Source of the DNA: JAIBBV01 sp044347745
Lineage (GTDB): Bacteria > Bdellovibrionota_C > UBA2361 > JAFLCA01
Direction: 5' to 3'
Assembly: GCA_044347745.1 (NCBI GenBank)
Contig: JBIKUD010000006.1
Location: 42,753-106,752 of the forward strand
Length of the DNA stretch: 64,000 bases
Part shown: positions 35,996 to 46,000 of the stretch, piece after piece
How the letters are laid out: each line of letters begins with the position of its first letter
Numbering within the stretch: position 1 is the first letter of the stretch
The notes under the pieces: model-generated
Seen by the model: only the letters and a program-made list of their open reading frames with translations
What the model was told of the DNA's origin: nothing
Databases searched by the model: none
Translations under genes and position numbers: made by a program

Positions 35996-36751
35996 ATGAA
36001 CCCATCAAATCCAAATGCCGATGATCGTGGACTGCGCGCAAAAGAAGAGCTTGCAGGAAAGGGCGCAAGCGGATCGTTTCTTGAACACGTTGCGGATACT
36101 TGGGGTGTATGTTCACCTGGAGCTGGCTGTATTAAAGCGGCATCTACCTATTTGGAGCAGCTCGCTTCAGAACTTAGAGACTCAGTGCCTGCCGCGAGAA
36201 GCATAGGCTCTCTCGATGCGCACCAGGCGCTCTTTTCTTTAACTACGCAACTAAGCGCTGAAGGCATTACCTCCATGCGGCGGGTGCTTATGGGAATGTG
36301 CGCTACGTGTTTTAGTCAGGGGCCAAATGGCGAGGGCCTTAAAGAACTAGCTGGGCGTACACTTGAAGCGTTGTTGCATAGCACAGAAGGGGCCAAGCTT
36401 CATTTGCTGCCGCTTCGCGCAAATGACGGCGCTGCATTTTTACGAGTCGCTGTGGTTTCGGCGAATGAAGAGGTATTAAGCTCATTTGATTATCATGTTG
36501 ACGAAGCCAGTATTCGAGCTACTCAGCAGCTTCTTAATCCTCAAAAAGTTTTTAAACTAGTGACTCTCGCCTCGGTGCGCTCGATTGGATGGATTGGAGG
36601 GCCGACTGCAGCGTTGCCAATTGGGCTGCTTTCAATAAAGCGCGGTGATTCACTAGGTGATTGGAATATTCTCGGAAACCAGTTCTTGGAGAATCTAAAA
36701 AAACAGGATTTATCGCCTGAGGCTGCCATAGCCTCTAAGATTCGCGCTTGA
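35996..36751 (+). CDS. Hypothetical protein
   Basis: A 251-residue soluble protein with no signal peptide or membrane helix and no family I recognise. It contains one Cys-rich area (WGVCSPGAGCIKAA, MGMCATCFS) and is otherwise of mixed alpha/beta composition. A ribosome binding site (GGAGG, about 5 nt before the ATG) supports the start. The gene converges on the BamD-like gene and their 3' ends overlap by 17 bp. Confidence 0.7.
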   Translation: MNPSNPNADDRGLRAKEELAGKGASGSFLEHVADTWGVCSPGAGCIKAASTYLEQLASELRDSVPAARSIGSLDAHQALFSLTTQLSAEGITSMRRVLMGMCATCFSQGPNGEGLKELAGRTLEALLHSTEGAKLHLLPLRANDGAAFLRVAVVSANEEVLSSFDYHVDEASIRATQQLLNPQKVFKLVTLASVRSIGWIGGPTAALPIGLLSIKRGDSLGDWNILGNQFLENLKKQDLSPEAAIASKIRA

Positions 36752-37904
36752 GGAGCATAAGCCTTGGCGGGTTATCTAACGTCATCACCTGTACAGAGTT
36801 CGCGGTTTTCAATGTGAGCTTTCCAGATGTTTTGAGTTCTAAATCTTTGCTGGCATAACAATCAACCGTAGTGTCTTTGCTAAACCCACCTGGCACCTGT
36901 ATCGATACAACACCTTCTTGAGGAGTTGATAGCTTGTATTTTGCCACGAAGCTTGAGTCTTCAATTGGTTTATCAAGATAGATAAAGACAGAATTTTGTT
37001 CGCAGGCAATGCGCTGGAGTCGCAGTCCAGGACCCTCTTGCGGAGAAGAAACAGCTTTGGCCTCAGTTCGAAGCTGCTTTGTGTTAAGACTTGCGCGCAT
37101 AGACTCGGCGTAGAGCCCTGCTTTTTGAGCGGTGAGGAGCTTCGGAGTGGTCGGAGGCTGGTTAAGCACCATAGTGGGGGCCGCAGGGGTTCCAAGTTCT
37201 TCAGAGGGTAAGTTCTTCAAATTAAGATGGGCCCACTCACGCTCAAACTTTTGTTGTCTGGCCTGTAAGGCTTTCTCGTTGTTTTGCTTTTTATAAAAGT
37301 CCATCACAAACTTTTCATGAGCAGCAATTTGTGAAAGCACCTCATCGTATCGAAGTTTAGCCTCACTCGCGTAGATACTATCGGGGTGATTCGTAAGCAC
37401 ACGCTTGTATAGTTCAAGGGCTTTTTTTAGGGGAGCTACATCTCGGCCAACTCCACGATTAAGCAACTGGTGGCTTCGCCCAGCCCTGAAAAGCATATAA
37501 GGCACATTGGGCGAGATAGGATGGTTTTTTACAAACTCTTCATACTGATTTGCTGCGGTTGCAAATTCTTTTGTCTCAAAGTTGCCATCAGCCACTTTAA
37601 TTTCAGCAAACTCGGCGTAGGGGCTGTTTGGGTAATTTAATCTTAGGGAATCAAATGACTCAACCGACACCGAATAAAGCCCGGCTTTATAAAGGCGGCG
37701 CGCATCATTAAAAAGTACACCTTCAGGAGCATCGCGTAATTCTGCATCGGAAAGTTTTACTTCGGTGGCCTCCGGTTCTGGAGTGGCTTTGCTGCTAGAA
37801 CAAGCTGTGAGCGGTAACAAAAATGCAGCAGCGCAAAAGCTTTTGAAAAGAATCGCTGAGAAACGTCGTGGTGAGGGGTCTACGAGTAGAAACTGATGCA
37901 ACAC
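36735..37904 (-). CDS. BamD-like TPR lipoprotein with C-terminal extension
   Basis: A lipoprotein with a lipobox (LPLTAC) followed by BamD/YfiO-type TPR repeats (NDARRLYKAGLYSVSVESFD, NYPNSPYAEFAEIKVADGNF, NHPISPNVPYMLFRAG, NHPDSIYASEAKLRYDEVLS). BamD is the essential lipoprotein of the outer-membrane protein assembly complex. Here the TPR part is followed by about 150 extra residues with a beta-rich look, which classical BamD lacks. I place the start at GTG 37904, since GGAGG (37909-37913) lies just upstream; TTG 37901 is equally well spaced. The ATG at 37973 would give an unlikely long signal region. It is divergent from panC. Confidence 0.78.
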   Translation of the reverse strand: MLHQFLLVDPSPRRFSAILFKSFCAAAFLLPLTACSSSKATPEPEATEVKLSDAELRDAPEGVLFNDARRLYKAGLYSVSVESFDSLRLNYPNSPYAEFAEIKVADGNFETKEFATAANQYEEFVKNHPISPNVPYMLFRAGRSHQLLNRGVGRDVAPLKKALELYKRVLTNHPDSIYASEAKLRYDEVLSQIAAHEKFVMDFYKKQNNEKALQARQQKFEREWAHLNLKNLPSEELGTPAAPTMVLNQPPTTPKLLTAQKAGLYAESMRASLNTKQLRTEAKAVSSPQEGPGLRLQRIACEQNSVFIYLDKPIEDSSFVAKYKLSTPQEGVVSIQVPGGFSKDTTVDCYASKDLELKTSGKLTLKTANSVQVMTLDNPPRLMLLKRES

Positions 37905-38048
37905 GGGGCCTCCATAGAACGAATAACGACCTATTGTTAACCACTTGGACAGTATAGGCAATTGGAACTGCATTCGCCTAAAGTCTCATTTTGAGGTAGA
38001 ACTCGGCCTGAAACAGCTTTGGGTTTGTTGCGGTAAAGGAATATGGCT

Positions 38049-38900
38049 ATGCCAAAAATTCAAGTATGTGAGTCAGTGCAATCAGTTAGGGAATTTAGCT
38101 TGGCCCAAAAACGAGCTGGGCGTCGGGTAGGGTTTGTGCCAACCATGGGATACCTGCATGAGGGGCATCTGAGCCTTGTGCATTTGGCTCTCAAAAGTTG
38201 TGATGTGGTTGTTTCATCTATATTCGTTAATCCAACCCAGTTTAACGATCCAAAAGATCTAGAAGCATACCCCCGCGATATTCCCCGAGATTTACAAATG
38301 CTTGAGCAAGCGGGAACAGCAGCCGTGTTTTTACCCACTCCGGCCATGATGTATGGCCCACAGTTTGAAAGTTGGGTAGAGCTTCAAAAATTGCCGCTTC
38401 AGCACGAAGGGGCCCATAGGCCTGGACATTTTCGCGGCGTCAGCACCGTTGTTGCTATGCTCTTTAATGCTGTACAGCCGGACGCAGCCGTCTTTGGCGA
38501 AAAAGATTTTCAGCAGCTTAGAATTATAGAGCAAATGGTAAGCGATCTGCATTTCCCAATCGAAATTATACGTGGGCCGCTTATTCGCGAAGCGGATGGC
38601 TTGGCCATGAGCTCTCGCAATGTGCGCTTGTCGCCTGAAGCGAGACAGCGAGCGCTCTCGATTAGTAAAGGACTTTTCGAAGCTCAAAAGGCGTTTGAGC
38701 AGGGAGAGCGTTCGGCTGAGATACTTTGTAGTCTCGTTCAGAAGCGTCTTCAGGGTAGCGCTGACAAAGTTGAGTATGTGCACCTTGTAGAAGAAGACTC
38801 TTTAAAAATTGTGTCAGTTTGTGGGCCTAAGCCTTGCCGTTTGCTTGTAGCGGCCTTTGTAGGTGGGGTGCGGCTGATTGATAACATTAGGTTGGGTTGA
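38049..38900 (+). CDS. panC: Pantothenate synthetase
   Basis: PanC condenses pantoate and beta-alanine with ATP in coenzyme A biosynthesis. Numbering from ATG 38043, the nucleotidyl-transferase signature is PTMGYLHEGH with His39 and His42. It is followed by the pantoate-binding SIFVNPTQFN, the beta-alanine/ATP segment FGEKDFQQL, and the KMSKS-like AMSSRN. AAAGGA upstream is better spaced for ATG 38049 (MPKIQVCES) than for ATG 38043. Length (283-285 residues) is normal. panB and panD are not adjacent. Confidence 0.96.
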   Translation: MPKIQVCESVQSVREFSLAQKRAGRRVGFVPTMGYLHEGHLSLVHLALKSCDVVVSSIFVNPTQFNDPKDLEAYPRDIPRDLQMLEQAGTAAVFLPTPAMMYGPQFESWVELQKLPLQHEGAHRPGHFRGVSTVVAMLFNAVQPDAAVFGEKDFQQLRIIEQMVSDLHFPIEIIRGPLIREADGLAMSSRNVRLSPEARQRALSISKGLFEAQKAFEQGERSAEILCSLVQKRLQGSADKVEYVHLVEEDSLKIVSVCGPKPCRLLVAAFVGGVRLIDNIRLG

Positions 38901-38932
38901 AAAAATCACCTTGTGGGCGGTTTTTTTCAACC
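38895..38932. terminator. Bidirectional terminator hairpin after panC
   Basis: GGTTGAAAAAA pairs with TTTTTTCAACC around a loop; the stem begins inside the panC stop codon. The A-run and T-run flanks make it usable in both directions, which fits the convergent genes on either side. Confidence 0.7.
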
Positions 38933-39010
38933 GAGTACATTCGTCTCTCTTATTTGCTGCTTCAATTTGTAGCCAATATGTGGGCAAATTGAGAGTCCTA
39001 TTTTCGCACT

Positions 39011-39331
39011 CTAAACTGTCACGGGCGTAACTTTGATTGAAGTTTGAAAAGAACAGACTGCCACACGTAAGCCTGCTGCATTTTGCGCCGTAGCCGTAGA
39101 TTGCCGGAAAAGCTCATGAGCTGCTTCAGTAATTGTACCGGGGATAGAAAGCGATATTTTTGCAGCTTCTACGGGTAATGGGGTATTTCGTGGCCTATCT
39201 TCGCTATAAATGCTGTCGGACCGGGTTGTGCAGGCACCCGGCTCCGCTATTGGTGCAGCGAAGGCAGAGTTGGGGGAGCTGAGAGTGAAATGGTTGATGC
39301 CCGTATAGGCATTAAGGACGCAGTAGTCCAA
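39011..39331 (-). CDS. Hypothetical protein, uncertain
   Basis: A 106-codon open frame beginning with ATG inside the last codons of the receiver segment at 39312 (20-bp overlap) and read in the same direction. No family is recognised. The composition (many Ser, Thr, Ala, Pro) would fit a short secreted protein, but the N-terminus is not a good signal peptide. A chance frame is possible. Confidence 0.3.
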   Translation of the reverse strand: MDYCVLNAYTGINHFTLSSPNSAFAAPIAEPGACTTRSDSIYSEDRPRNTPLPVEAAKISLSIPGTITEAAHELFRQSTATAQNAAGLRVAVCSFQTSIKVTPVTV

Positions 39332-39926
39332 TCACCATGGGAACCAGTCGCGAGTAGGCATCTTTCTTCATACAGAACTCGGTTGCGCCGAGCTCTCTTA
39401 ACTCCGCCTCCATCTCTGAACCACTGGATGTAAGCATGAGAATCGGAATTCTGCTGTATTCTCGAATTGCTCGAACAAATGACACGCCATTCATCTGCGG
39501 CATGTGCACATCCGATATCACGAGATCAAAGGCTTCTTTAGAAAGCAGTTCAACACCTGCCAAGGATGAAGTTGACGTGGTGATGTCAAAATCTCCCTTG
39601 CTAAGAATTGCTCTAAAAATAAGCAACTGATCGTTGTCGTCGTCGATTACAAGAATCTTTTTCTTGTAGGGTAGAAGCGATGGGGTATCGTCAATCATGG
39701 AACCGAGTATCTTCGGAATACTCACAAAGAATGTACTACCAACTCCCAACTTTGATTCTACCCAAATCTTCCCGCCCATTTGGGCCGCTATTTTTTTGCA
39801 ACTTGCGAGCCCTATCCCAGTTCCAGGAGTGTTGCCCGCAGTTTGCAAGCGCACAAAGGGAGTGAAAATTTTTTGAAAATGAGCCGAGTCTATTCCAATT
39901 CCGTTATCTTTAAATGAAACGATCCA
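39312..39926 (-). pseudogene. Kinase tail and receiver domain, separated by an in-frame stop
   Basis: Continuing in the same frame past the TAA at 39927-39929, the minus strand encodes the missing half of an HATPase_c domain (VSFKDNGIGID, then TPGTGIGLASCKKIAAQMGG). A linker and a complete response-regulator receiver follow, with acidic pocket VIDDDND, phospho-acceptor Asp in LVISDVHMPQMNG, the Thr/Ser in MLTSSGS and Lys in FCMKKD. So the kinase at 39927-41027 and this piece were one hybrid protein. This segment alone could start only from a GTG at 39854, inside the kinase domain. I treat it as the distal part of a disrupted gene, unless the stop is read through. Confidence 0.8.
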
Positions 39927-41027
39927 TTAATTTTTATCTTCGGTAGTCATGATCTCGAGTATTAATGGACTCTTGCTACGGTACTTCAAGGCATTGCCAA
40001 TTAAATTCTGTAGTAGTCGCTTTAGGAGTGTGCGTTGACCCAGTACAACTGGGAGAGAGCGGATGAGCACTCGTGCGTTTGCAGCCTCTAAATCTTCTGA
40101 AAGGTCCGAAATTGACTCTTTGGTAAGCTGATGAAGATCAACTTCTGAAAGTACTGGCTCGCAGCCGTCTATGCTTGCGTGTTCTAAGAGGTCACCAATA
40201 AGTCTTAAAAGCTGGTCGCAGCTTCGATTGATTACATCAAAAAGCTTGTACACATTATCGGGTAGCTTACCAAGACACGCCTCGCTGATTAGTTCACAGC
40301 AATACTTAATCTTACACAGGGGTGCGTTGAGATCATGTGATGCCACGTGAGCAAATTCAGTGAGGCTTTCATTCGATTCTATAAGCGCAATAAGTTGGCT
40401 TCTAATAACCCGCATCATTTTATCAATTGAACGCGCGAGTTCGTCGCGATCGCTTCTCGGAGTGATCTGCACATTGTACTCCCCGGACGCGATAGCGCTG
40501 GCTTGTCGCTCCACCTCTCGTAGGCTTTCAATCATATTATTCATTGCTTGAGCCAAGTAGTCCTGTTTGCCTTTTGCCTCCACTTGTTTTGTAAAATCGC
40601 CTGATGAGATAGCCACGCTTACTTCTGCTACTTCACGAAGAGTCTTAGTCATTCGATATAAAGCGATTCCCAGCTCATCGCGTTCACTTTGAGGGGAAAT
40701 TTCGGCTGAGTAGTCGCCCAGCGCAATGACATTTGCTTGTTGCACAACCCCGCGTAATTTCTCAAGTACGGCATGGATTAGGCTCCCCGTAATATCATGA
40801 GCATCAGAATTTTTTAGAGCTACTGAGTAGTCTCCGATAACGCACTTTCGTAATGCCTCATGGTTTAGTAGGTCTCTGCGCAGAATATGTCTCAGAGTGT
40901 CGATAATTGTATTCTCGAGCTCGCCATCAAAAGCTGCATTGCCTGTATCTACTCTCGAATAGTCGCCGACTTCGAGCCCCTTCAAGGTGTGTAAGATAAA
41001 AGCAAGGAAATTTTTGGAGTCTGTCAT
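39927..41027 (-). CDS. Poly-HAMP histidine kinase, truncated by premature stop
   Basis: A soluble kinase portion of 366 residues. It has no membrane helices. Tandem HAMP-like units are evident (GDYSAEISPQSERDELG, ISSGDFTKQVEAKGKQDYLA, ASGEYNVQITPRSDRDELA), as in poly-HAMP sensor kinases. The HisKA phospho-acceptor His lies in AHVASHDLNAPLCKI, and the N box is LLQNLIGNALKYR. The frame then ends at TAA 39927-39929 in the middle of the ATP-binding domain. The remaining G boxes and a receiver domain continue in the same frame immediately beyond. As it stands the kinase should be inactive. Confidence 0.8.
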   Translation of the reverse strand: MTDSKNFLAFILHTLKGLEVGDYSRVDTGNAAFDGELENTIIDTLRHILRRDLLNHEALRKCVIGDYSVALKNSDAHDITGSLIHAVLEKLRGVVQQANVIALGDYSAEISPQSERDELGIALYRMTKTLREVAEVSVAISSGDFTKQVEAKGKQDYLAQAMNNMIESLREVERQASAIASGEYNVQITPRSDRDELARSIDKMMRVIRSQLIALIESNESLTEFAHVASHDLNAPLCKIKYCCELISEACLGKLPDNVYKLFDVINRSCDQLLRLIGDLLEHASIDGCEPVLSEVDLHQLTKESISDLSEDLEAANARVLIRSLPVVLGQRTLLKRLLQNLIGNALKYRSKSPLILEIMTTEDKN

Positions 41028-41151
41028 GGGAACCTTTATTATTCAAAAACGTACGGTGCTACTTCGTTGTTAAAATGCGACACCTACGCCAATTGATAGT
41101 AGGTGAGGAGACAGGGCTCGCATCGTAACGTAATGACGAATAAAGCCTCGG

Positions 41152-41412
41152 CTAAACAGAACTAATATGTGGACGAGCTTCGCAAAGCATGATGGAGCAT
41201 CCATCATGTATGCCAGCAACTAATTCTTTGATTGCTGCGTCGCTAGTCTGTTCACCCCCGATCGTACTAAATGCAATGCCACGTGATTTGCCACTGAACT
41301 TATCGGTGACGACTCCGAGCGAGGGAAGAAGCAGCTCAAAATTGGAATAAGACCTGCGTAAAGCACTTTTTGTTGTGGCAGGGGAATGCCTCCCAAAAAA
41401 TAACTTTTTCAT
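41152..41412 (-). CDS. RRM-type RNA-binding protein
   Basis: A small protein of 86 residues from ATG 41412 (MKKLFFGRHSPATTKSALRR) that follows the bacterial RNA-recognition-motif pattern. RNP2 is KLFFGR, RNP1 is KSRGIAFSTI, and the C-terminal strand ends CEARPH, like the usual NEARPR. Bacterial RRM proteins are single-domain RNA chaperones. Some positions differ from consensus (Ile-Ala in RNP1 instead of Phe/Tyr-Gly), so RNA affinity may be altered. The ATG at 41436 would extend the protein by eight residues. Confidence 0.7.
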   Translation of the reverse strand: MKKLFFGRHSPATTKSALRRSYSNFELLLPSLGVVTDKFSGKSRGIAFSTIGGEQTSDAAIKELVAGIHDGCSIMLCEARPHISSV

Positions 41413-41436
41413 GATTTCCGTGTCGCAAGGTAACAA

Positions 41437-41895
41437 AATTCTACCCGCGAACTACGGATAGGGATCAAAAATGTCTGAGACTAATTAATAAGGAAGGCAG
41501 GGCCACTGAATTGCTTACTTTCTAGCTGAGGGTGATTGATTCCTAGATTCTAGCATCTTCAAGGCTCTAGCGCTAGAAAAGTTTACGCTTCGCGATTTTA
41601 GACAGAAAGTTCTGTGCGCGTATTGGATTGCAATCCGTAGTCATTCCTTAATGTATTGGAAATGAATTGGACCCCCGACGAGGAGACCCGCGTTTGTGGA
41701 CCTCTTAAGTGCAAGGCGGCGCAGGTTGACTGCTGCCTCAGCGTTCTAGCCAATTTTTTGTCTCCGAATTTCCTGGAATTCGCCTTGAGGCTGTGTTAGC
41801 TATGGCATCCTTGCGTGCGCGTTGAAGAGTCGTCGCAGTATGATTCAGTCACGATTAGGTGCCGATTGGCTTTTGTACATAGATTCACCCGTCAA
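41437..41895. other. Non-coding stretch upstream of the RHS operon
   Basis: About 460 bp separates the RRM gene from the RHS operon. I see a 12-bp palindrome, TCTAGCGCTAGA, near 41566-41577, but no gene, no recognised repeat and no RNA. The promoter of the operon presumably lies here, but I cannot place it confidently. Confidence 0.4.
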
Positions 41896-43074
41896 ATGCG
41901 TTGGCTGTTCGTGGTGCTGATTGTTTACGCACATGGCGGGCTCATCCAATTCTCTCACGCCCAGAGCTCACAATTTTGCCAAGATAGAATTGGCTATTTA
42001 AGCACTTGCCGCAGTATTAGCGTCACAGACCAGTGCTCTCAGCAGCTTATGCGCACTTGTTGCGGGTGCCAGACTACTTGGGATTTTAGTTTTCCTTTTT
42101 GCTCCTTTCAGCCAAACCTAGTTCCATTACCACCCACGCCTACGCCGATTGTTCCAACACCGACTCCACTGCCAACGGCTACTTCCACGCCAGTGCCTCA
42201 GTCCCCGCAGCCACCATTGTTGCCTGATGCGGGACTGTCTCCAGTTGTAAGCCGCAAGGGCATAGAGTGCCGAGTTCAAGTTCTTGATGCGCAAAGTTAT
42301 TGCTTAAGCCCAGAGGTAAAACTGCTGGTTGACGGCAGCAAGAGTAAACTTGCCAGCAAAGGGAAGCTTTCATATACCTGGGAGCTAAATTGCAGTCAGG
42401 GCGCAGAAAACTATGCGCCACAAATTTGCACAAAAAATTGCGGGGGATTTTTTATCGGCCTAAAGCCAAGTCAGGCAGTGTTGGCCGTGAATGAGCCGCA
42501 ACTTGGACAGGAGCTACGCTGTGATGTGGCGCTTACTGTTAAGGGCAAAAAAGAAGCCAAAGGTACCTTGTCGGCCCGCTGCGGCACCTCAGTGCTTATT
42601 AATAATTGCCAACTTGGCTGTAACTCACGTGATTTGCACGAGCACCTAATTCAGCTTGAAAAATTTGCCTTCGAACAGCGTAAAAACTTAGACGCGCTTA
42701 CAAAATTAATGAAGAAGGCAGGCGTAAGCGGCAAGCTTGTAAAATCGGCTTCCACAGAAGCAAAGAAGTTATTTGACGCGAGCAAATCGGCAGTGTGGGC
42801 GATTCCAGTTCTAATGAAGAATTGCCAAAATCAGGCAGCTTGCGCTGGTTTTGATCATTCGAATGTGATTGCTGAATATTCCCGGAATGCGGAGCTCTTT
42901 ACTTCCGCATTTGCAACTGGGCTGAAAGACCTAAAGAAAGCGAAGAATGGTAAAGGGCAGATGAGTGCCGCAAATAAACTTGCGAAGCAAAGCAAAAAAG
43001 TGGCCTTAGGTGCGCAGAAAGTTTTGGCGGCCGTGCCTCAAGTACAAAGCGCCTGCCTGGGGGGCAACCTATGA
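41896..43074 (+). CDS. Secreted Cys-rich protein with Pro/Thr linker, RHS operon partner
   Basis: About 392 residues from ATG 41896 (MRWLFVVLIVYAHGG), which starts a signal peptide cleaved near FSHAQS; an upstream TTG at 41815 is in frame but spoils the signal. A Cys-rich N-terminal module (CRSISVTDQCSQQL, CCGCQ) is followed by a Pro/Thr-rich linker. A PKD/Ig-like domain (LLVDGSKSKLASKGKLSYTW) and a helical Lys/Ala-rich tail complete it. I know no family for the whole. The stop overlaps the RHS start by 4 nt, so it is translated together with the giant RHS protein and may be its export, folding or surface partner. Confidence 0.7.
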   Translation: MRWLFVVLIVYAHGGLIQFSHAQSSQFCQDRIGYLSTCRSISVTDQCSQQLMRTCCGCQTTWDFSFPFCSFQPNLVPLPPTPTPIVPTPTPLPTATSTPVPQSPQPPLLPDAGLSPVVSRKGIECRVQVLDAQSYCLSPEVKLLVDGSKSKLASKGKLSYTWELNCSQGAENYAPQICTKNCGGFFIGLKPSQAVLAVNEPQLGQELRCDVALTVKGKKEAKGTLSARCGTSVLINNCQLGCNSRDLHEHLIQLEKFAFEQRKNLDALTKLMKKAGVSGKLVKSASTEAKKLFDASKSAVWAIPVLMKNCQNQAACAGFDHSNVIAEYSRNAELFTSAFATGLKDLKKAKNGKGQMSAANKLAKQSKKVALGAQKVLAAVPQVQSACLGGNL

Positions 43075-46000
43075 GTTTGCTTCGCCAAATAATTTTATTA
43101 GTCACGTACTTTGCTTTTGCCTGTTCTGCATTTGCCCAGGGCGGATTATCGGGAGTTATACCCACCGATCCTTCCCTTAACAGAGTTAACTGGGCGTTGG
43201 CATCGAAAGGAGCGACAGCTACTGGAGGAAGTCCCACTGGTGGTTTTACCGCAGCCAGCCTAATTGATGGTTTAAGTAGCGGCAATCAACAGTATGTTGC
43301 GGTGACCATTCAGCCCCAGCAGAGTATTCAAATTGACTTAGGACAATTACGCACCCTAGATGGCTTGCAACTTCATCTATGGGATGGCGATGACCGCTTT
43401 TACAGATTCCGAGTGGAGCATTCTACGGATGCCCAGAACTATGTCCCGCTTCTAGATAAGTCGGTGGGTGAGTATCGAGGAATAGTTCGTGAAGATTTTG
43501 CGCCGGTTCAAACTCGTTATCTAAAAATTTATGGACTATTTAATTCGGCCAATAATCACTTTCATTTATACGACGAACTCATCGCCTTTGGCCCCGAATC
43601 CGTCACTCCCCACCAGCCAGAAGTAATTTCTGTAGACGCGGTTTCAGATGCCGGAACCAGTTCGAACTTTATAAACAGTGCCCAGATGCGCACTTTGCAT
43701 GCTGGAATTTATACGGTGGCGTTCCAAAGTGGAGCCTCGTCGATTTGGAATAATGATACTGCTAACAATGGCCGCACCTGGCAGGCATCTCTTAATGTGT
43801 CGGTCCCAATGCTTGGCAAGCACTATGTGTTTGGTTTTACCCACGATCAGTTTAATCGGTATGCAACTGCCGCTGAGGCGGAAACTGCGGCACTGGGATC
43901 TTCCTTCACTATATATTTACCGGTAGAGGCCCCGGTCTATTTTTGGTTCGATGACCCCAGCCCCGGCGACAATAGGGGCTCTCTCGCGTACACGCTGACT
44001 CAAGTATCTGGCCCTAATAACTCCTTACTTGCGCAGGTGCGAGACTCAATGACTCGCTCCGTGCTTTGGCAGCAGCGTGCGGTGGCAAATTGGCAATCGT
44101 GGGTGACTACTAGTAATGCCAATTGTTTTGGTTGCCATATTCAAACCCAGGCAACGGTGGGCCTTAATGAATCCAAGGCAAAATTGCCAGACTTGCCTAT
44201 CGACGAAAAACTACTCGACAAGTTTGTTACTGCCTATTCAACTTGGCAGAACTCAGCGGGTTGGGTATCACCATTCCATAGTTCCCATTATCGCACCCAA
44301 ACATCACTTTGGTCTTGGGCTGTGCAAAGTTTCTCTGGTCCGCGTTTTACCCAGCTAACGGGAAACCTTATTAGCGGGCTTAACTGGCTTGTCTCTCAGC
44401 AGGGGCCAGGAGGCGGTTGGTTTTGGGACCATGACTCGAATATTCTTTGGTCGGATACTGCCGGATACAACGAACCGAGTGCAACTCATACTTCGGGCAA
44501 TATTGAGGCTTTGGCCACACTAATTGAAAGAGTGCAGTCTGGTAATTTTATTCCGGTGGCGGGTGCGCAGATCTCGGCCAACGAAGTACAGTTTACGCAG
44601 AATTCTACAAATGTGTTCGATGTTGTTTTGGTTCCCCAGTCAAACGTAACTGGGCTTAAGGTTACAGTGCTCGACTCTTTTGCGTCGAACAACAACTTTG
44701 TGATTAATGAGCTTGAAATTTTCGATCAGTTTTCTGAGTTGGCAGTGTCGACCACCCAGGCCAATTTCTCTCAGACGAACTATCCTATTGCGAATACTAT
44801 TAATGATATTCGCGATAACATCCAAGATGGCTGGGCCTATTCGCCGGGTAATGTTCTGGTGAATCCCGCCCAAGGCATCTGGAAATTTAGTCAGCCTCAA
44901 ACCATAGATCGCGTTCGCTTTACTCAAATTCAGGCGGCTCATCAGCTTGAGCGACTCCGAATTGAAGTAACAACCGATCCGAATCCTACCCTCAGTTCTA
45001 ATTTTGTTCCTGTTTCAATTACAGACGTAGGACTATTCGAGCCACCAGCCGGGTTTGTAAGTGCCCTAAAAAATGCAGCAAATAGAATGAGCGGCTACGC
45101 CGGTGGCGCGTGGACCTATAACCGCAGTGTACGCACAGCGGCCCAAACAATTATTGGTCTATTTGAAGCTTTGCCTCACCTAAATACTGCTGAAGCGACC
45201 GCTGCTCTTACTCGAATTGAGCAAGCCGCAACGTTCTTGCGCTCAATTCAGCGCACCGATGGCGGATGGGGTGAAAATGCAAACGGTGCTGATGCCTCTA
45301 AGGTGTATCCAAGTGCTCAGGCTCTGAGAGCGCTGCTTTTGGTGACCAATCAGGGCCTAGATCCTCAATTGGCACGTGGCGCTGAATATTTACTGAATCG
45401 CCAATACGGAGATGGTTACTGGAAATCAGCTTCTTTCCAAACAGACTTAGCCGCGACCACTTGGGTTGAGATAGCGCTGCCCACATTATTTGAAGTACTG
45501 CAAAACCAATACGAAAGATCGCGAATCACCGATCTTTTAACCTATAGCCTTCAGGGTGCAGTGGAACTTTCTTGGTCACCCATAGCTGAAGCAGCAAGTT
45601 ACACCATATATCGCCGCACCGGAGGTAGTAGCTTTACGCCGATACAATCTGGCTATGTAAATGGAGTGGTTACCTATACCGACACCGATGTAGTAGATGA
45701 GCGTACATACTATTATATGATTCGCTGGGTAGATGGCGCTGGCGCCGAGTCTGCAGATTCAAACGAAGCCAGTGGAACTCCATATGGAATGCAGTGCGGA
45801 CAAGATAGTCCGCCGCAGATTATCTCGCACCCACAAACCGGAAGTAGCCCGGGGTACGCATATGGATATCAGGTTGAGGCCACAGACGCTGATGTAGGGG
45901 ATGTCTTAACCTATAATCTCGTAACTGGTCCCCAAGGTATGAGCATGAATTCGGCGGGGCTTGTGCAGTGGACTCCAACCACACAGCAGGCGGGTTCCCA

